From Elusimicrobiota bacterium (GTDB lineage: Bacteria > Elusimicrobiota > Elusimicrobia > Elusimicrobiales > Elusimicrobiaceae): a stretch of 64,000 nt of DNA. The number at the start of each line of letters is the position of its first letter. Position 1 is the stretch's first letter. Both the position numbers and the translations under genes were made by a program. The notes beneath the pieces were generated by a model. That model was given only the letters and a program-made list of their open reading frames with translations. It was not told the DNA's origin and searched no databases. The stretch covers positions 372,001-436,000 of the forward strand of contig WRFH01000001.1 of the NCBI GenBank assembly GCA_009778915.1, read 5' to 3'. Positions 10,552 through 20,361 of this stretch are shown here, one piece after another.

Positions 10552-11319
10552 GACGTAGAGCGTGATGGTCGTAGTCCGGAGAACTTTGTTGAAGATTTTG
10601 TAGGCCACTATAATTTTGCTGCCCTGCGCGATATCCCGCACTTTATTTTTGAACCCGGTTTCCCGCCCTAAAATTTCCTGCAGCAGGCGGGACGGGTTGG
10701 CGCTGTCTATCCTGTTAATAAGCGGCGACAGCGTGCCGTTTTTGTAAGTCAATACTATTTTTTTTGACTGCGGCGTAAAATTGTCGCACAGCACCGTGTT
10801 GGCGGAGTTATTTATGACGGCGTTCGCGTCGTAGCCGTCGGCTCCGCCGGCCGTAAACTTTTTATCCGCGAAATTATATTCAAGCGGAAAATAGGAAGTT
10901 ATTATAAAATCCGGGGACTCATATGTGTCCGCCTTAAAAATATCGGCGTTGGTCCCGTTTTTAAACTGCAGGCCGGGAAGGCCGAAATCGTCCGGTTTTT
11001 TAAATTCTATGCCGGCGGGATTACAGTTCTGCGGTATATTATTGATAAAAAATTCTTTGCTTTGGTTGTAGCCGACGTGCAGCGGGTCCGCCCTTTTTAT
11101 AAAGGAGTCGTTTGTCTCGAAACACTGTATTCCGTTTTGCTGGACCGGCTGGATGTTGACCGGTAAAATATCCAGCTTTATGTTTTCGCTTTCCGAGGAC
11201 TGCAGGGTTCTGGCCGCCGCCAGGTCATGGAAGAAATTGTCTTCCACGCCCGCGTAAGCGGTTATTAACAGCAACGGCGCCGCGAGTACGGCGAGAAATA
11301 TTTTACCGCGTGTCATCAT
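10543..11319 (-). CDS. Exported hypothetical protein
   Basis: N-terminal signal peptide-like segment KIFLAVLAAPLLLITAYAG; convergent with mgtA, 9 bp overlap. Confidence 0.6.
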   Translation of the reverse strand: MMTRGKIFLAVLAAPLLLITAYAGVEDNFFHDLAAARTLQSSESENIKLDILPVNIQPVQQNGIQCFETNDSFIKRADPLHVGYNQSKEFFINNIPQNCNPAGIEFKKPDDFGLPGLQFKNGTNADIFKADTYESPDFIITSYFPLEYNFADKKFTAGGADGYDANAVINNSANTVLCDNFTPQSKKIVLTYKNGTLSPLINRIDSANPSRLLQEILGRETGFKNKVRDIAQGSKIIVAYKIFNKVLRTTTITLYVLK

Positions 11320-11435
11320 ACTGCTACATATTAAGAAAATTTTTAAAACAGCGCAAGGGCCAAAGGGCCTATTTTGGTTTTAGGCCCGGCTGGGCGCGGG
11401 CGGGTTTGGGTTAAATCTGATAAAATATAAAAAAC

Positions 11436-11512
11436 GCTCCCCTAGCTCAACTGGATAGAGCGGCGGTCTTCGGAACCGCAGGCTGCGGGTTCAAATCCCC
11501 CGGGGAGCACCA
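11436..11512 (+). tRNA. tRNA-Arg (anticodon TCG)
   Basis: 7 bp acceptor GCTCCCC/GGGGAGC, anticodon arm GCGGT-CTTCGGA-ACCGC, TTCAAAT T-loop, encoded CCA. Confidence 0.93.
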
Positions 11513-11514
11513 AT

Positions 11515-11660
11515 ATTTTTTGCCTATGGGCAAAAAACTCTCCAAGCTTTTGGGTGAGTTTGCATTTTCCGCTGCTGCGACACACTCTCGCTCGCTGTGC
11601 TCGCTCAGTCAAGTGTGCCTCCGCAGCGGAAAATGCAAACTCACCCAAAATCTCGGGGCC
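11515..11660. repeat. Palindromic intergenic element C (28 bp perfect inverted repeat plus 5' mini-hairpin)
   Basis: TTTTGGGTGAGTTTGCATTTTCCGCTGC (11548-11575) exactly complementary to 11623-11650; preceded by TTTTTTGCC-tatg-GGCAAAAAA. Confidence 0.9.
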
Positions 11661-11740
11661 CCTAAACAGCGTAAATATACCGCTGAGGGTTAAAATATTG
11701 CAGAATATAAAAACGTGACTGTTAGTGAGGATGTGCTTTT

Positions 11741-13141
11741 ATGACACAAAATATTTTAGACAAATTGCCGCCGCAGGCGGTGGACGCGGAAATGGCCGTT
11801 TTGGGCTCGATGTTAATTGACTCCGAAGCGGCGCAGCGCGCTTTTGATATTTTAAAGCCGGAACATTTTTATAAAGACGCCCATAAAAAAATATTCGCCG
11901 CCATGCATGATTTGGCCGGCAATAACCGCGCGATTGATACTATTACGCTGACCGAAGAATTGAAAACCGCGAACCAGCTGGCCGCCGTCGGCGGCGAAAT
12001 TTATCTGTCCGAACTTATGGATAAAGTGTCCACCGCGGCGCACGTGGAACATTACGCGGAAATAGTTTACAAAAAATTCCTCGTCAGGGATTTAATCAAA
12101 ATTTCCACCAATATCGTCCAGGAGTGTTATAAACAGGAAGACGAACCCGAAAAACTTATTGATTTGGCGCAGGAGCAGATTTTCCAAATAAGCCAGAAGC
12201 AGGATTTAAGAGGTTTTGTAGCCGCCAAAGATTTGGCCGAAGAAGTAATGCACTCCATAGAAAAAGCGCGGCTGGACAAAAACCCCGTCAAAGGCGTGCC
12301 GACGGGATTTTCCGAATTTGATTATAAAACCGGCGGGCTGCGGAAGGCGGACCTCATTATTATCGGCGCGCGCCCCAGCCAGGGCAAAACCGCGCTGGCT
12401 CTTAATATCGCGCACCACGCCAGTGTTTCAAAAAATATTCCGGTGGCGCTTTTTTCGTTAGAGATGGGCAGGAATTCCATTTTTGAACGTATGCTGTGCT
12501 CGTCCGCGATGGCAGATTTGCACCAGGTAAGAAGCGGCATTTTTAAAATGGAAAAATGGCGGGATTTGACGCGGGAAGCCGGCCGCCTGGCCAAAGCGCC
12601 GTTTTTTATCGACGATACTCCGGGCATTACCATTACAGAAATCAGAATGCGCGCCCGCAGGCTGGCCAACGAACTTGAAAAAAGCGGGCAGGAACTTGGT
12701 TTGATTATAATTGACTATCTGCAGTTAATCAGAAGCACGGGCAGGTTTGAAAGCAGGCAGCAGGAAGTGTCCGAAATTTCAAGAATGTTAAAAGAACTGG
12801 CGCGTAATTTAAATATTCCCGTCATGGCGCTGTCACAGCTGAGCCGTAAAAACGAGGACAGGGGACGGACGGACAATAAACCGCAGCTTTCGGATTTGAG
12901 GGAGTCAGGCTCTCTTGAGCAGGACGCCGACGTCGTGGCTCTCATCCACCGTGAGGCTTATTATAAGAGGGACGACGAGTCTCTGCAGAATAAAGCAACT
13001 CTGATTATAGCCAAGCAGCGTAACGGGCCGGTGGGGGACATAGATTTGAACTTTATCAGCCAGTACACGCTGTTCACAAACCCGACGATGGAAGAAATGC
13101 CCGCCGGCGCGGAGCACGCGCAGGTCGTCACGCCGTTATAG
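11741..13141 (+). CDS. dnaB: Replicative DNA helicase
   Basis: LPPQAVDAEMAVLGSML, GARPSQGKTALALNIA, LIIIDYLQLI, SDLRESGSLEQDADVV. Confidence 0.95.
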   Translation: MTQNILDKLPPQAVDAEMAVLGSMLIDSEAAQRAFDILKPEHFYKDAHKKIFAAMHDLAGNNRAIDTITLTEELKTANQLAAVGGEIYLSELMDKVSTAAHVEHYAEIVYKKFLVRDLIKISTNIVQECYKQEDEPEKLIDLAQEQIFQISQKQDLRGFVAAKDLAEEVMHSIEKARLDKNPVKGVPTGFSEFDYKTGGLRKADLIIIGARPSQGKTALALNIAHHASVSKNIPVALFSLEMGRNSIFERMLCSSAMADLHQVRSGIFKMEKWRDLTREAGRLAKAPFFIDDTPGITITEIRMRARRLANELEKSGQELGLIIIDYLQLIRSTGRFESRQQEVSEISRMLKELARNLNIPVMALSQLSRKNEDRGRTDNKPQLSDLRESGSLEQDADVVALIHREAYYKRDDESLQNKATLIIAKQRNGPVGDIDLNFISQYTLFTNPTMEEMPAGAEHAQVVTPL

Positions 13142-13148
13142 AATTTTT

Positions 13149-14258
13149 ATGGATAAAATTTTAAGGCCCACGTGGGCGGAAATTGATTTGGCTGCCGTGG
13201 AAAATAATTTAAAATTTTTCCATACCGCCGTCGGCGCGGGCGTCAAAGTTTTGTTTGTTCTTAAAGCAAACGCTTACGGGCACGGCGCGGTTCCGCTTGC
13301 AAAATTTACAGAAAAAAAACATTTGTGCGAAATGCTCGGCACGGCGTCCGTCGAAGAAGGTATTTTGCTGCGCGCCGCCGGCGTAAAACTGCCGGTTTTG
13401 GTGCTTGGCAGCATTTATCCGTTTGAAGCTTTTGAAGACGCGGCCAAACATGATTTATCGGTGACGATAGCCAGTCTGTCCGCCGCGAAATCCGTCTGCG
13501 CGCTGGCCGACAAACTCGGCAAAACCATACGCTGTCACGTCAAGCAGGACACCGGCATGGGGCGCATAGGCACGCGGAGGGAAGGCGTTATAAAAATTTT
13601 GTCGGAACTCAGCCGCAGCAAAAATATTTTTATCGAAGGGCTTTACACTCACTTGTCCTGCCCTGACACGGACTGTGATTTTACCGACGGACAGCTTGGG
13701 TTTTTTGAAGACGCGGCGATGGAGGCAAAAGCGCATAAATTTGACGTAAAAATGCTGCACTCTTGTGCGACGCTGGGCACCTTATTTGCTCCGCGGGGGC
13801 GTTATGACATGGTGCGCGTCGGCATAGGCGCGTACGGCGCGCTGCGCGGCGTTAAGGAGTTAAAACCGGCGCTTGAGTTTAAATCAAAAATAGTTTTTGT
13901 CAAAGATATTAAAAAAGGTTTTTCTATAAGTTATAACCGCAGCTTTACGGCAAAGAATGATATGAAAGTGGCTACGCTGCCCGTCGGCTACGGCGACGGA
14001 TATCTGCGCGCGTTAAGCAATAAAGGGAAAGTTTTGATTAACGGCAAATTTTGCAATGTGCTTGGCAACGTGACAATGGATATGATGATGGTTGACGTTA
14101 CCGGCGTACCAGAGGCCAAAGTCGGCGACGAGGCCGTTCTGATAGGGCGGCAGGGCGGTTTGGAAATTTCCGCCTGTGACGTAGCGGACCTGGCCGGCAC
14201 GATATCTTATGAAGTCCTGACTCTGATTACCGCCCGCGTGCCGCGTATTTATAAATAG
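13149..14258 (+). CDS. alr: Alanine racemase
   Basis: RPTWAEIDLAAVENNL, VLKANAYGHGAV, MDMMMVDVTGVPEAKVGDEAVLIG. Confidence 0.94.
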   Translation: MDKILRPTWAEIDLAAVENNLKFFHTAVGAGVKVLFVLKANAYGHGAVPLAKFTEKKHLCEMLGTASVEEGILLRAAGVKLPVLVLGSIYPFEAFEDAAKHDLSVTIASLSAAKSVCALADKLGKTIRCHVKQDTGMGRIGTRREGVIKILSELSRSKNIFIEGLYTHLSCPDTDCDFTDGQLGFFEDAAMEAKAHKFDVKMLHSCATLGTLFAPRGRYDMVRVGIGAYGALRGVKELKPALEFKSKIVFVKDIKKGFSISYNRSFTAKNDMKVATLPVGYGDGYLRALSNKGKVLINGKFCNVLGNVTMDMMMVDVTGVPEAKVGDEAVLIGRQGGLEISACDVADLAGTISYEVLTLITARVPRIYK

Positions 14259-14273
14259 TATTATATTATTATA

Positions 14274-15050
14274 ATGTTTAAACTTATCGGAACATATCTG
14301 ATTACTTTTTTCGACGAATGCGGCAAGGCGTTTACCATGCTTCGCACCGCCGGGTTCTGGCTTTGGCGCGCGCCGTTTGAGTGGGCCGAAGCGATGAAGC
14401 AAAGCGTCAGAATAGGCATAGATTCCCTGACGGTTACCACGCTTACCAGCGTTTTTACCGGCATGGTTTTGGCGCTGCAGGGCGGCAACACTATTACGAA
14501 TATTTTTAACGAGCCTATGTACGTCGGCACCCTTGTCGGGTTTTCGCTGATACGCGAACTCGGGCCGGTGCTGACGGCCGTCGTCGTAGTCGGGCGCGCC
14601 GGCGCGGCGGTTACGGCAGAGATAGGCACTATGGAAGTTACGGAGCAGATTGACGCTCTTTATACCTTGGGCACAAACCCTTCCCGCCAGCTGGTTTTGC
14701 CGAGAATGTTCGCTTTCCTTCTGACGGTTCCGCTTTTAACTTTGTTCGCTAATTTTTCCGGAATATTCGGCGGTTATCTGGTGGCGGTTTACGGCCTGAA
14801 CGTGCCGCCGGAAAGCTATTTTACAGACATCACTACTTTTATGGGCGTAAGCGATTTTATGCACGGTTTTATAAAATCGATATTTTTTGCTTTTATGATT
14901 GGCACGGTGTCCTGCTATAAAGGTCTGGACACGAGAGGCGGCGCGGAGGGCGTCGGGCGGTCGACGACGATTTCCGTCGTTACAAGCATGGTTTTGATTT
15001 TGGTTTTGGATTATTTCCTGACGGCTATTTTAACGGCGTTACACATATGA
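14274..15050 (+). CDS. MlaE-family ABC transporter permease
   Basis: RIGIDSLTVTTLTSVFTGMVLALQ, LIRELGPVLTAVVVVGRAGAAVTAEIGTMEVTEQIDAL. Confidence 0.92.
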   Translation: MFKLIGTYLITFFDECGKAFTMLRTAGFWLWRAPFEWAEAMKQSVRIGIDSLTVTTLTSVFTGMVLALQGGNTITNIFNEPMYVGTLVGFSLIRELGPVLTAVVVVGRAGAAVTAEIGTMEVTEQIDALYTLGTNPSRQLVLPRMFAFLLTVPLLTLFANFSGIFGGYLVAVYGLNVPPESYFTDITTFMGVSDFMHGFIKSIFFAFMIGTVSCYKGLDTRGGAEGVGRSTTISVVTSMVLILVLDYFLTAILTALHI

Positions 15051-15808
15051 TAACTGTTACGAACTTAAAAAAGAATTTCGGGCACAAACAAGTCTTAAAA
15101 GGAATAAATTTAACTTTTAAGGACGGGGAAATCGTGTCCATAATCGGCGGCTCCGGCACTGGGAAAAGCACGCTGATTAAGTGCATTATGCGCCTTATAG
15201 TACCGACGGAAGGCAAAATATTAATAGACGGCAAAGATATTAGTTTTGTCGAGGACGAATATAAACTTTCCGCCGTGCGGCGCAGCATGGGATATTTATT
15301 CCAGGACGGCGCGCTGTTTGATTCTTTGAGCGTGGGGGAAAACGTCGCGTTCGGGCTAAGATATCTGACGGACGAAAAACCGGCGGATTACAAAAAAATA
15401 GTAAAAGAAAAACTGGCGCTTGTCGGGCTTAAAGATATAGAACACATGCGCCCGTCGGAACTGTCCGGCGGCATGAGAAAGCGCGTCGCGCTGGCGCGCG
15501 TGATGGCCGTGTCCCCGAAGTATTTATTGTATGACGAGCCGACGAGCGGGCTGGACCCTATTATGTCCGACATTATCAGCGATTTGATTTTGGAACTTAA
15601 AAATAAACTGGGGCAGACGTCCGTCGTCATCACGCATGACATAAGGTCCGCCTATAAAATTTCTGACAGAATAGTGTTTTTATACGACGGCAAAATTTTG
15701 ATGGAAGGCACGCCGGCTGAATTTAAAAAGTCTGACAACCCGTATGTCCGCCAATTTATGGATGGCAGCAGCCACGGGCCCATACAAATGAAGTTGACTA
15801 AAGATTAA
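15047..15808 (+). CDS. ABC transporter ATP-binding protein (MlaF-like)
   Basis: GGSGTGKSTLIKCIM, LSGGMRKRVALARVMAVSPKYLLYDEPTSGLDP. Confidence 0.93.
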   Translation: MITVTNLKKNFGHKQVLKGINLTFKDGEIVSIIGGSGTGKSTLIKCIMRLIVPTEGKILIDGKDISFVEDEYKLSAVRRSMGYLFQDGALFDSLSVGENVAFGLRYLTDEKPADYKKIVKEKLALVGLKDIEHMRPSELSGGMRKRVALARVMAVSPKYLLYDEPTSGLDPIMSDIISDLILELKNKLGQTSVVITHDIRSAYKISDRIVFLYDGKILMEGTPAEFKKSDNPYVRQFMDGSSHGPIQMKLTKD

Positions 15809-15826
15809 ATAAGGTAAAATATAAAA

Positions 15827-17116
15827 ATGAGACCGGAAACTAAAGTCGGATTATTTACCGTAATAGGAATAGTATTGTTCGGCATAACTATTTATATGCT
15901 GGGCAACGTTTCTATGGGCGGGGAATATAAAATCAACGTCAGATTCGGCGACGTTTCCGGGCTGCCTAAAAAGTCCGTCGTCAAACTGAACGGCGTGGAC
16001 GTCGGCAAAGTGCGCGATATCCAGATGCGCGGGGACCATGTTAACGTCGTGCTGGGTATCAGGGACCATGTCGAAATTTACAGAGATTCCGTTTTTAAAA
16101 TAGCTTCCACCAGTTTAATAGGCACAAAATATCTGGCGATAGTGCAGGGCAGCGGGGCCGCCGGCGTTCTGAAACACGGGGACACGGTGGACGGCTCCAA
16201 AGAACTGCCGCTGGAAGAGATGCTGGCGCAGACTATGAATACCGTGCAGGATTTAGCGAAAAGCGTCAACAGCAACGGCGACTTGGGGCGCAATTTAAAC
16301 GAGACTATGCTGAACATGCGGCTGCTTTCAAACAATTTAAATTCTCTTATAGCGTCGATGAAACCTTATCTTGAAAATACCATGACAAACGTCAGCCGCA
16401 GCACGGACGACCTGCAGACGCTTATGGCCCGCGCCGACGAAATTACCAGGCAGATACAGGAAAGCGAAGGCGTTTTGGGCGCTTTAATAAATGATCCGCA
16501 AATGAAGATGGACGTTAAAGAATCCGTCTCAAATCTGAAGACCACTATGGGCGAGGCTAAAGAGTTTATAGGCAAAATGTCCCGCTTCCGCGTGTTCTGG
16601 ATGTATGACGGATATTACAACACTGCTTCCGGCGCCGTGAGCAATAACGTGGGCTTGAAAATTTATCCGAGCAACGACTATATGTATTACCGCGTCGGGC
16701 TGTCAAACCTCGGCAACACAAACAATATCCAGGGTAAAGACGATTATATGGAGAAAAACCAGCTTGACGCGCGGCTTGGTTTTTACAACAGATATTTTGA
16801 CGTTTCCGCCGGTTATATTATGGGCGCGGGCGGGCTGGCCGCCGTGGTTACGCCGTTCGCGGACACGGAGTTTTTGAATAAGTTCAGCGTGCAGGGGCAG
16901 GCTACGGATTTTGGCAGAGACAGAGATATAAACGGCAGGCATTTCAGCAAGCCCAATCTCTGGTACGGCGTGAATTTTGAAATTAATAAGTATCTGAACG
17001 TGGGCGCCGGCGTAGAGGACGCGCTGGAGGTAAACCAGCCATATATAAAGGCCTCCGTCAAGTTCCAGGATAAGGATATAGCCGCGTTCTTCGGGTTGGC
17101 TACTTTAGCTAAATAG
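15827..17116 (+). CDS. MCE/MlaD-domain protein with C-terminal beta-barrel-like region
   Basis: MRPETKVGLFTVIGI, VRFGDVSGLPKKSVVKLNGVDVGKV MCE domain. Confidence 0.87.
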   Translation: MRPETKVGLFTVIGIVLFGITIYMLGNVSMGGEYKINVRFGDVSGLPKKSVVKLNGVDVGKVRDIQMRGDHVNVVLGIRDHVEIYRDSVFKIASTSLIGTKYLAIVQGSGAAGVLKHGDTVDGSKELPLEEMLAQTMNTVQDLAKSVNSNGDLGRNLNETMLNMRLLSNNLNSLIASMKPYLENTMTNVSRSTDDLQTLMARADEITRQIQESEGVLGALINDPQMKMDVKESVSNLKTTMGEAKEFIGKMSRFRVFWMYDGYYNTASGAVSNNVGLKIYPSNDYMYYRVGLSNLGNTNNIQGKDDYMEKNQLDARLGFYNRYFDVSAGYIMGAGGLAAVVTPFADTEFLNKFSVQGQATDFGRDRDINGRHFSKPNLWYGVNFEINKYLNVGAGVEDALEVNQPYIKASVKFQDKDIAAFFGLATLAK

Positions 17117-17124
17117 ACGGTAAA

Positions 17125-17361
17125 GGAGTGATTTTCCTAGAAAATCACACTTATATCACAACGCCTGCGGCTGAGGCGCTCCGCGTTCTGTTGCTGTTTC
17201 GCTCCCTTCGGTCGCTTGGCGGGGGGTTGAAAAATTTCTTCGGCTTTTGAGCGCTTTTCAATTTTTCCGGCCCTCGCCGTACGCTCCGCTTTAAGTACTT
17301 GCTCAGGCCGGAGAAAATTGAAAACCATCTCAAAATCCTGTGAAATTTTTCTGCGGACGAC
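17125..17361 (+). repeat. Palindromic intergenic element A
   Basis: Shares a 61 bp identical block (17125-17185) and further blocks with 24119-24353; GTGATTTTC-cta-GAAAATCAC mini-hairpin; long stem 17255-17272/17306-17324. Confidence 0.92.
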
Positions 17362-17405
17362 GGAACGGCGGATACGACAATTTACGGCTGCAATTTACTG
17401 ATTTT

Positions 17406-18941
17406 ATGAAAGTCTTAGAAACTGATGTTTTAGTCATTGGTTCCGGGCTGGCGGGCAGCACTTACGCGCTCAGCGCGGCGCGGCGCGGGCTGGACGTTGT
17501 AATGGTTACCGCCGGCGCGCCGGCGAACGCCAACAGCGATTTGGCGCAGGGCGGCGTTATTTTTGAAAGTCCCGCAGGTATGGACGGGCTGATTAAAGAT
17601 ATCCAGAACGCCGGCTGCGGGCTTTGCAATGAAAAAGCCTCGCGGGAAATTTGTCTTAACGGCTATAAAGTTTTAAAAGATTTATTTATTAAAGATTTAA
17701 AAGTTCCGTTTGACCGGGACGCGCAGGGCAATCTTCTTTACACTCGCGAAGGCGGGCATACCAAAAGCCGCATCATTTATTCCAAAGACACGACGGGCCA
17801 CGCAATACTTTCCCATTTATCCGCGGCGGTTAAAAAAAATAAAAAAATTAAAGTTCTCGCTGAAAATACCGCCGTCGACCTGCTGACTTTGTCCCACAGT
17901 TCCACAAATATTTTGGACCGCTATTATCCGCTGACCTGCTTCGGCGCTTACATATTAAATAACAAAACCGGCGAAATTTACGCGGTAACCGCCAAAAAAA
18001 CCGTGCTTGCCGCGGGCGGCGTCGGGCGCGTTTACAGATACAGCACCAACGCGGAAAACGCTTACGGCCACGGTATCGCGATGGCGTACCGCGTTGGCGC
18101 GCGCGTTATGAATATGGAATTTGTCCAATTCCACCCGACGGTGTTCGGCAAAGGCAAAACATTTTTGATTTCGGAAACCGTGCGCGGCGAAGGCGGCGTT
18201 TTGGTTGATTCGAACGGCAGACAGTTTATGCAGAAATACCATCCTATGGGCTCCCTCGCGCCGCGCGACGTTGTGGCGCGCGCTATTGAGGAACAGCGGT
18301 TAAACGGCGAAAATATTTTTCTTGATTTGTCCGCCATAAAACCTGACCGCATTAAAGAGCGCTTTCCGAATATTTATAAAAATTGCCTTGAGTACGGCGT
18401 GGATATCACGCGGGAGAATATTCCCGTTGTGCCCTCCGCGCACTATTTCTGCGGCGGCGTTTACGCGACGCCGGCGGGCAGGACGAATATTTTTAATTTA
18501 AACGTTATCGGCGAATCCGCCTGCACGGGCCTTCACGGCGCGAACAGGCTGGCCAGCACTTCCCTGCTGGAAAGTTTATCAATGGGCGCGGCCTGCGCGG
18601 AGGCGGACGCTGAGGACGTTAAACGCGGCGGGTTTGTCAAAGCCAAACCGCGTGAATGGGAAAGCCCGTCGTCCCACGCGGATTTAAATTTGATTAAGCA
18701 GGATATTTCCACTTTGCAGAGCACGATGTGGAATTACGTCGGGCTTATAAGAAGTAAAACGCATTTGCAGCGGGCGGAAAAGATTTTGCGCCATCTGCAT
18801 AATGAGATTAACGAGTTTTACAAAGGCGTGCAGCTGACGCCGGAACTTATCAATCTGAGGAACGGCACGCAGACCGCGCTGTTAATCACCTACGCCGCGC
18901 TGAAAAATAACAAAAGTATAGGATGTCATTTTATCAGTTAA
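17406..18941 (+). CDS. nadB: L-aspartate oxidase
   Basis: DVLVIGSGLAGSTYALSAA, NSDLAQGGV, EFVQFHPTVF, SAHYFCGGVYATPAGRTNIFNLNVIGESACTGLHGANRLASTSLLESL. Confidence 0.93.
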   Translation: MKVLETDVLVIGSGLAGSTYALSAARRGLDVVMVTAGAPANANSDLAQGGVIFESPAGMDGLIKDIQNAGCGLCNEKASREICLNGYKVLKDLFIKDLKVPFDRDAQGNLLYTREGGHTKSRIIYSKDTTGHAILSHLSAAVKKNKKIKVLAENTAVDLLTLSHSSTNILDRYYPLTCFGAYILNNKTGEIYAVTAKKTVLAAGGVGRVYRYSTNAENAYGHGIAMAYRVGARVMNMEFVQFHPTVFGKGKTFLISETVRGEGGVLVDSNGRQFMQKYHPMGSLAPRDVVARAIEEQRLNGENIFLDLSAIKPDRIKERFPNIYKNCLEYGVDITRENIPVVPSAHYFCGGVYATPAGRTNIFNLNVIGESACTGLHGANRLASTSLLESLSMGAACAEADAEDVKRGGFVKAKPREWESPSSHADLNLIKQDISTLQSTMWNYVGLIRSKTHLQRAEKILRHLHNEINEFYKGVQLTPELINLRNGTQTALLITYAALKNNKSIGCHFIS

Positions 18942-19054
18942 CGAATATCAACCTAATCTTTTTACACTATAAAAAACTAAAAAGACTATACTCTTTCTCT
19001 CGTAAAGCAAATTTTTTATACTTTCCTTATATTACTTAAGGGAAGTATTTTTTT

Positions 19055-19558
19055 ATGACAAAAGGTTTTACTCTTATAGAATTGCTTGTTGTCGTCTTAA
19101 TAATCGGTATTTTGGCGGCCATTGCCGTGCCGCAGTACAGAAAATCTGTTGAAAAATCCCAGGCGATGGAAGCGTTGATTGCCGTCAGAACGCTTGCCGA
19201 AAGTTATAAAAGATTTCAGCTTGAAAACGGTACGTATCCAACGGCTTTTGACCAGCTTGACGTTTCTCTGCCGTTGAGCGCTATCGGGGCCTCCGCGGGC
19301 GGACAGGCGGGATTTCTGCCGTCAAAAAACTGGCAAATACTTGTTTATCCCAGCGGGGTTATAGCTTACAGGCAAGACAAAAATGTCAATATTTTTTGGC
19401 GTATGACCGGGGGAGATATGGTTTGCGTGACACTCAACGACGTCAGCGATTCTTTATGCCGCGCTCTTGGCGCGGTTGATTTTGGCGTGGTCCCGACATC
19501 ATGCGGCTGGAATACTGCAACAAGCTGTCTGCGCCTTTCCACGCCCGGCAAAGTTTAA
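19055..19558 (+). CDS. Type IV pilin-like prepilin
   Basis: Class III prepilin signal [29 protein letters not shown]-terminal Cys pairs. Confidence 0.92.
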   Translation: MTKGFTLIELLVVVLIIGILAAIAVPQYRKSVEKSQAMEALIAVRTLAESYKRFQLENGTYPTAFDQLDVSLPLSAIGASAGGQAGFLPSKNWQILVYPSGVIAYRQDKNVNIFWRMTGGDMVCVTLNDVSDSLCRALGAVDFGVVPTSCGWNTATSCLRLSTPGKV

Positions 19559-20361
19559 TTCTCTTCTTCTCTTTTTTTGGCGGCGAGAGCGGCGGCGCGG
19601 GCGGCCTCCGCTATTTGGGTTTTGAAATCGCCAGATGTTAGGACGGTCATGGCGGCTTCGGTGGTGCCGCCGGGGGTGGCTACTTTTTTTATAAAATTTT
19701 GCGGAGCTTCGTTGGTTTTTTGCAAAAATTCCGCCGTGCCGCGCAGCGTTTGCAGCGCAAGCGCGCGGGCGTCGGCTTCTTTAAGGCCCATGTCGGCGCA
19801 GGCTTTTGTCAGACATTCCAGAAAGTACGCGATATACGCCGGAGCGGAGCCTGAAACGGCGATAACCGCGTTAATCAATTCTTCCCTTTCCAGCCAGACG
19901 CTTACGCCGCATTTTGACATCAGTTCCGCGCATAAATTTTTCTGTTCCCGCGTAACTCTTTCATTTGCGAACATTCCGCACGCGCCCTGTTTTATCGCGA
20001 CTCCCAAGTTCGGCATACAGCGCACCACGGCGGCGGGGAAACCGAGATTATCTTCAATAAATTTGACCGTTCTTCCGGCGGCGACCGAGAAAACCAGCGC
20101 GCCGTTTTTGGCGTGAGCGGCGATTTGCGGCAATATTTCTTTTAGCGTTTTCGGTTTTACGGCGAGCACGACGATATCCGCTTTAAAATTTTTCGGAAAT
20201 TCGGTATCTGCGCCAAAACCGCGCGTGCGCAGCGCGCTTATGCCGTCCGCGCGTTTTTTTACTATAAAAAAGTTTTGCGGCGGAACCGCGTCCGCCCAGC
20301 CGTCAAGGAGCGCGCCGCCCATTTCGCCGCAGCCGGCGAATAAAATTTTTATATTTTTCAT
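19555..20361 (-). CDS. proC: Pyrroline-5-carboxylate reductase
   Basis: [65 protein letters not shown]. Confidence 0.93.
   Translation of the reverse strand: MKNIKILFAGCGEMGGALLDGWADAVPPQNFFIVKKRADGISALRTRGFGADTEFPKNFKADIVVLAVKPKTLKEILPQIAAHAKNGALVFSVAAGRTVKFIEDNLGFPAAVVRCMPNLGVAIKQGACGMFANERVTREQKNLCAELMSKCGVSVWLEREELINAVIAVSGSAPAYIAYFLECLTKACADMGLKEADARALALQTLRGTAEFLQKTNEAPQNFIKKVATPGGTTEAAMTVLTSGDFKTQIAEAARAAALAAKKREEEN

Noticed and set aside
11442-11648. 68-aa ORF antisense to tRNA-Arg
   Set aside because: Overlaps a clear tRNA and the palindromic element.
17137-17333. Short minus-strand ORFs within element A
   Set aside because: They simply translate the palindromic element.
17125-17405. 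Element A as a NAD-related riboswitch for nadB
   Set aside because: The same element (B) occurs next to unrelated genes and carries the same orientation blocks, so a pathway-specific riboswitch is unlikely.
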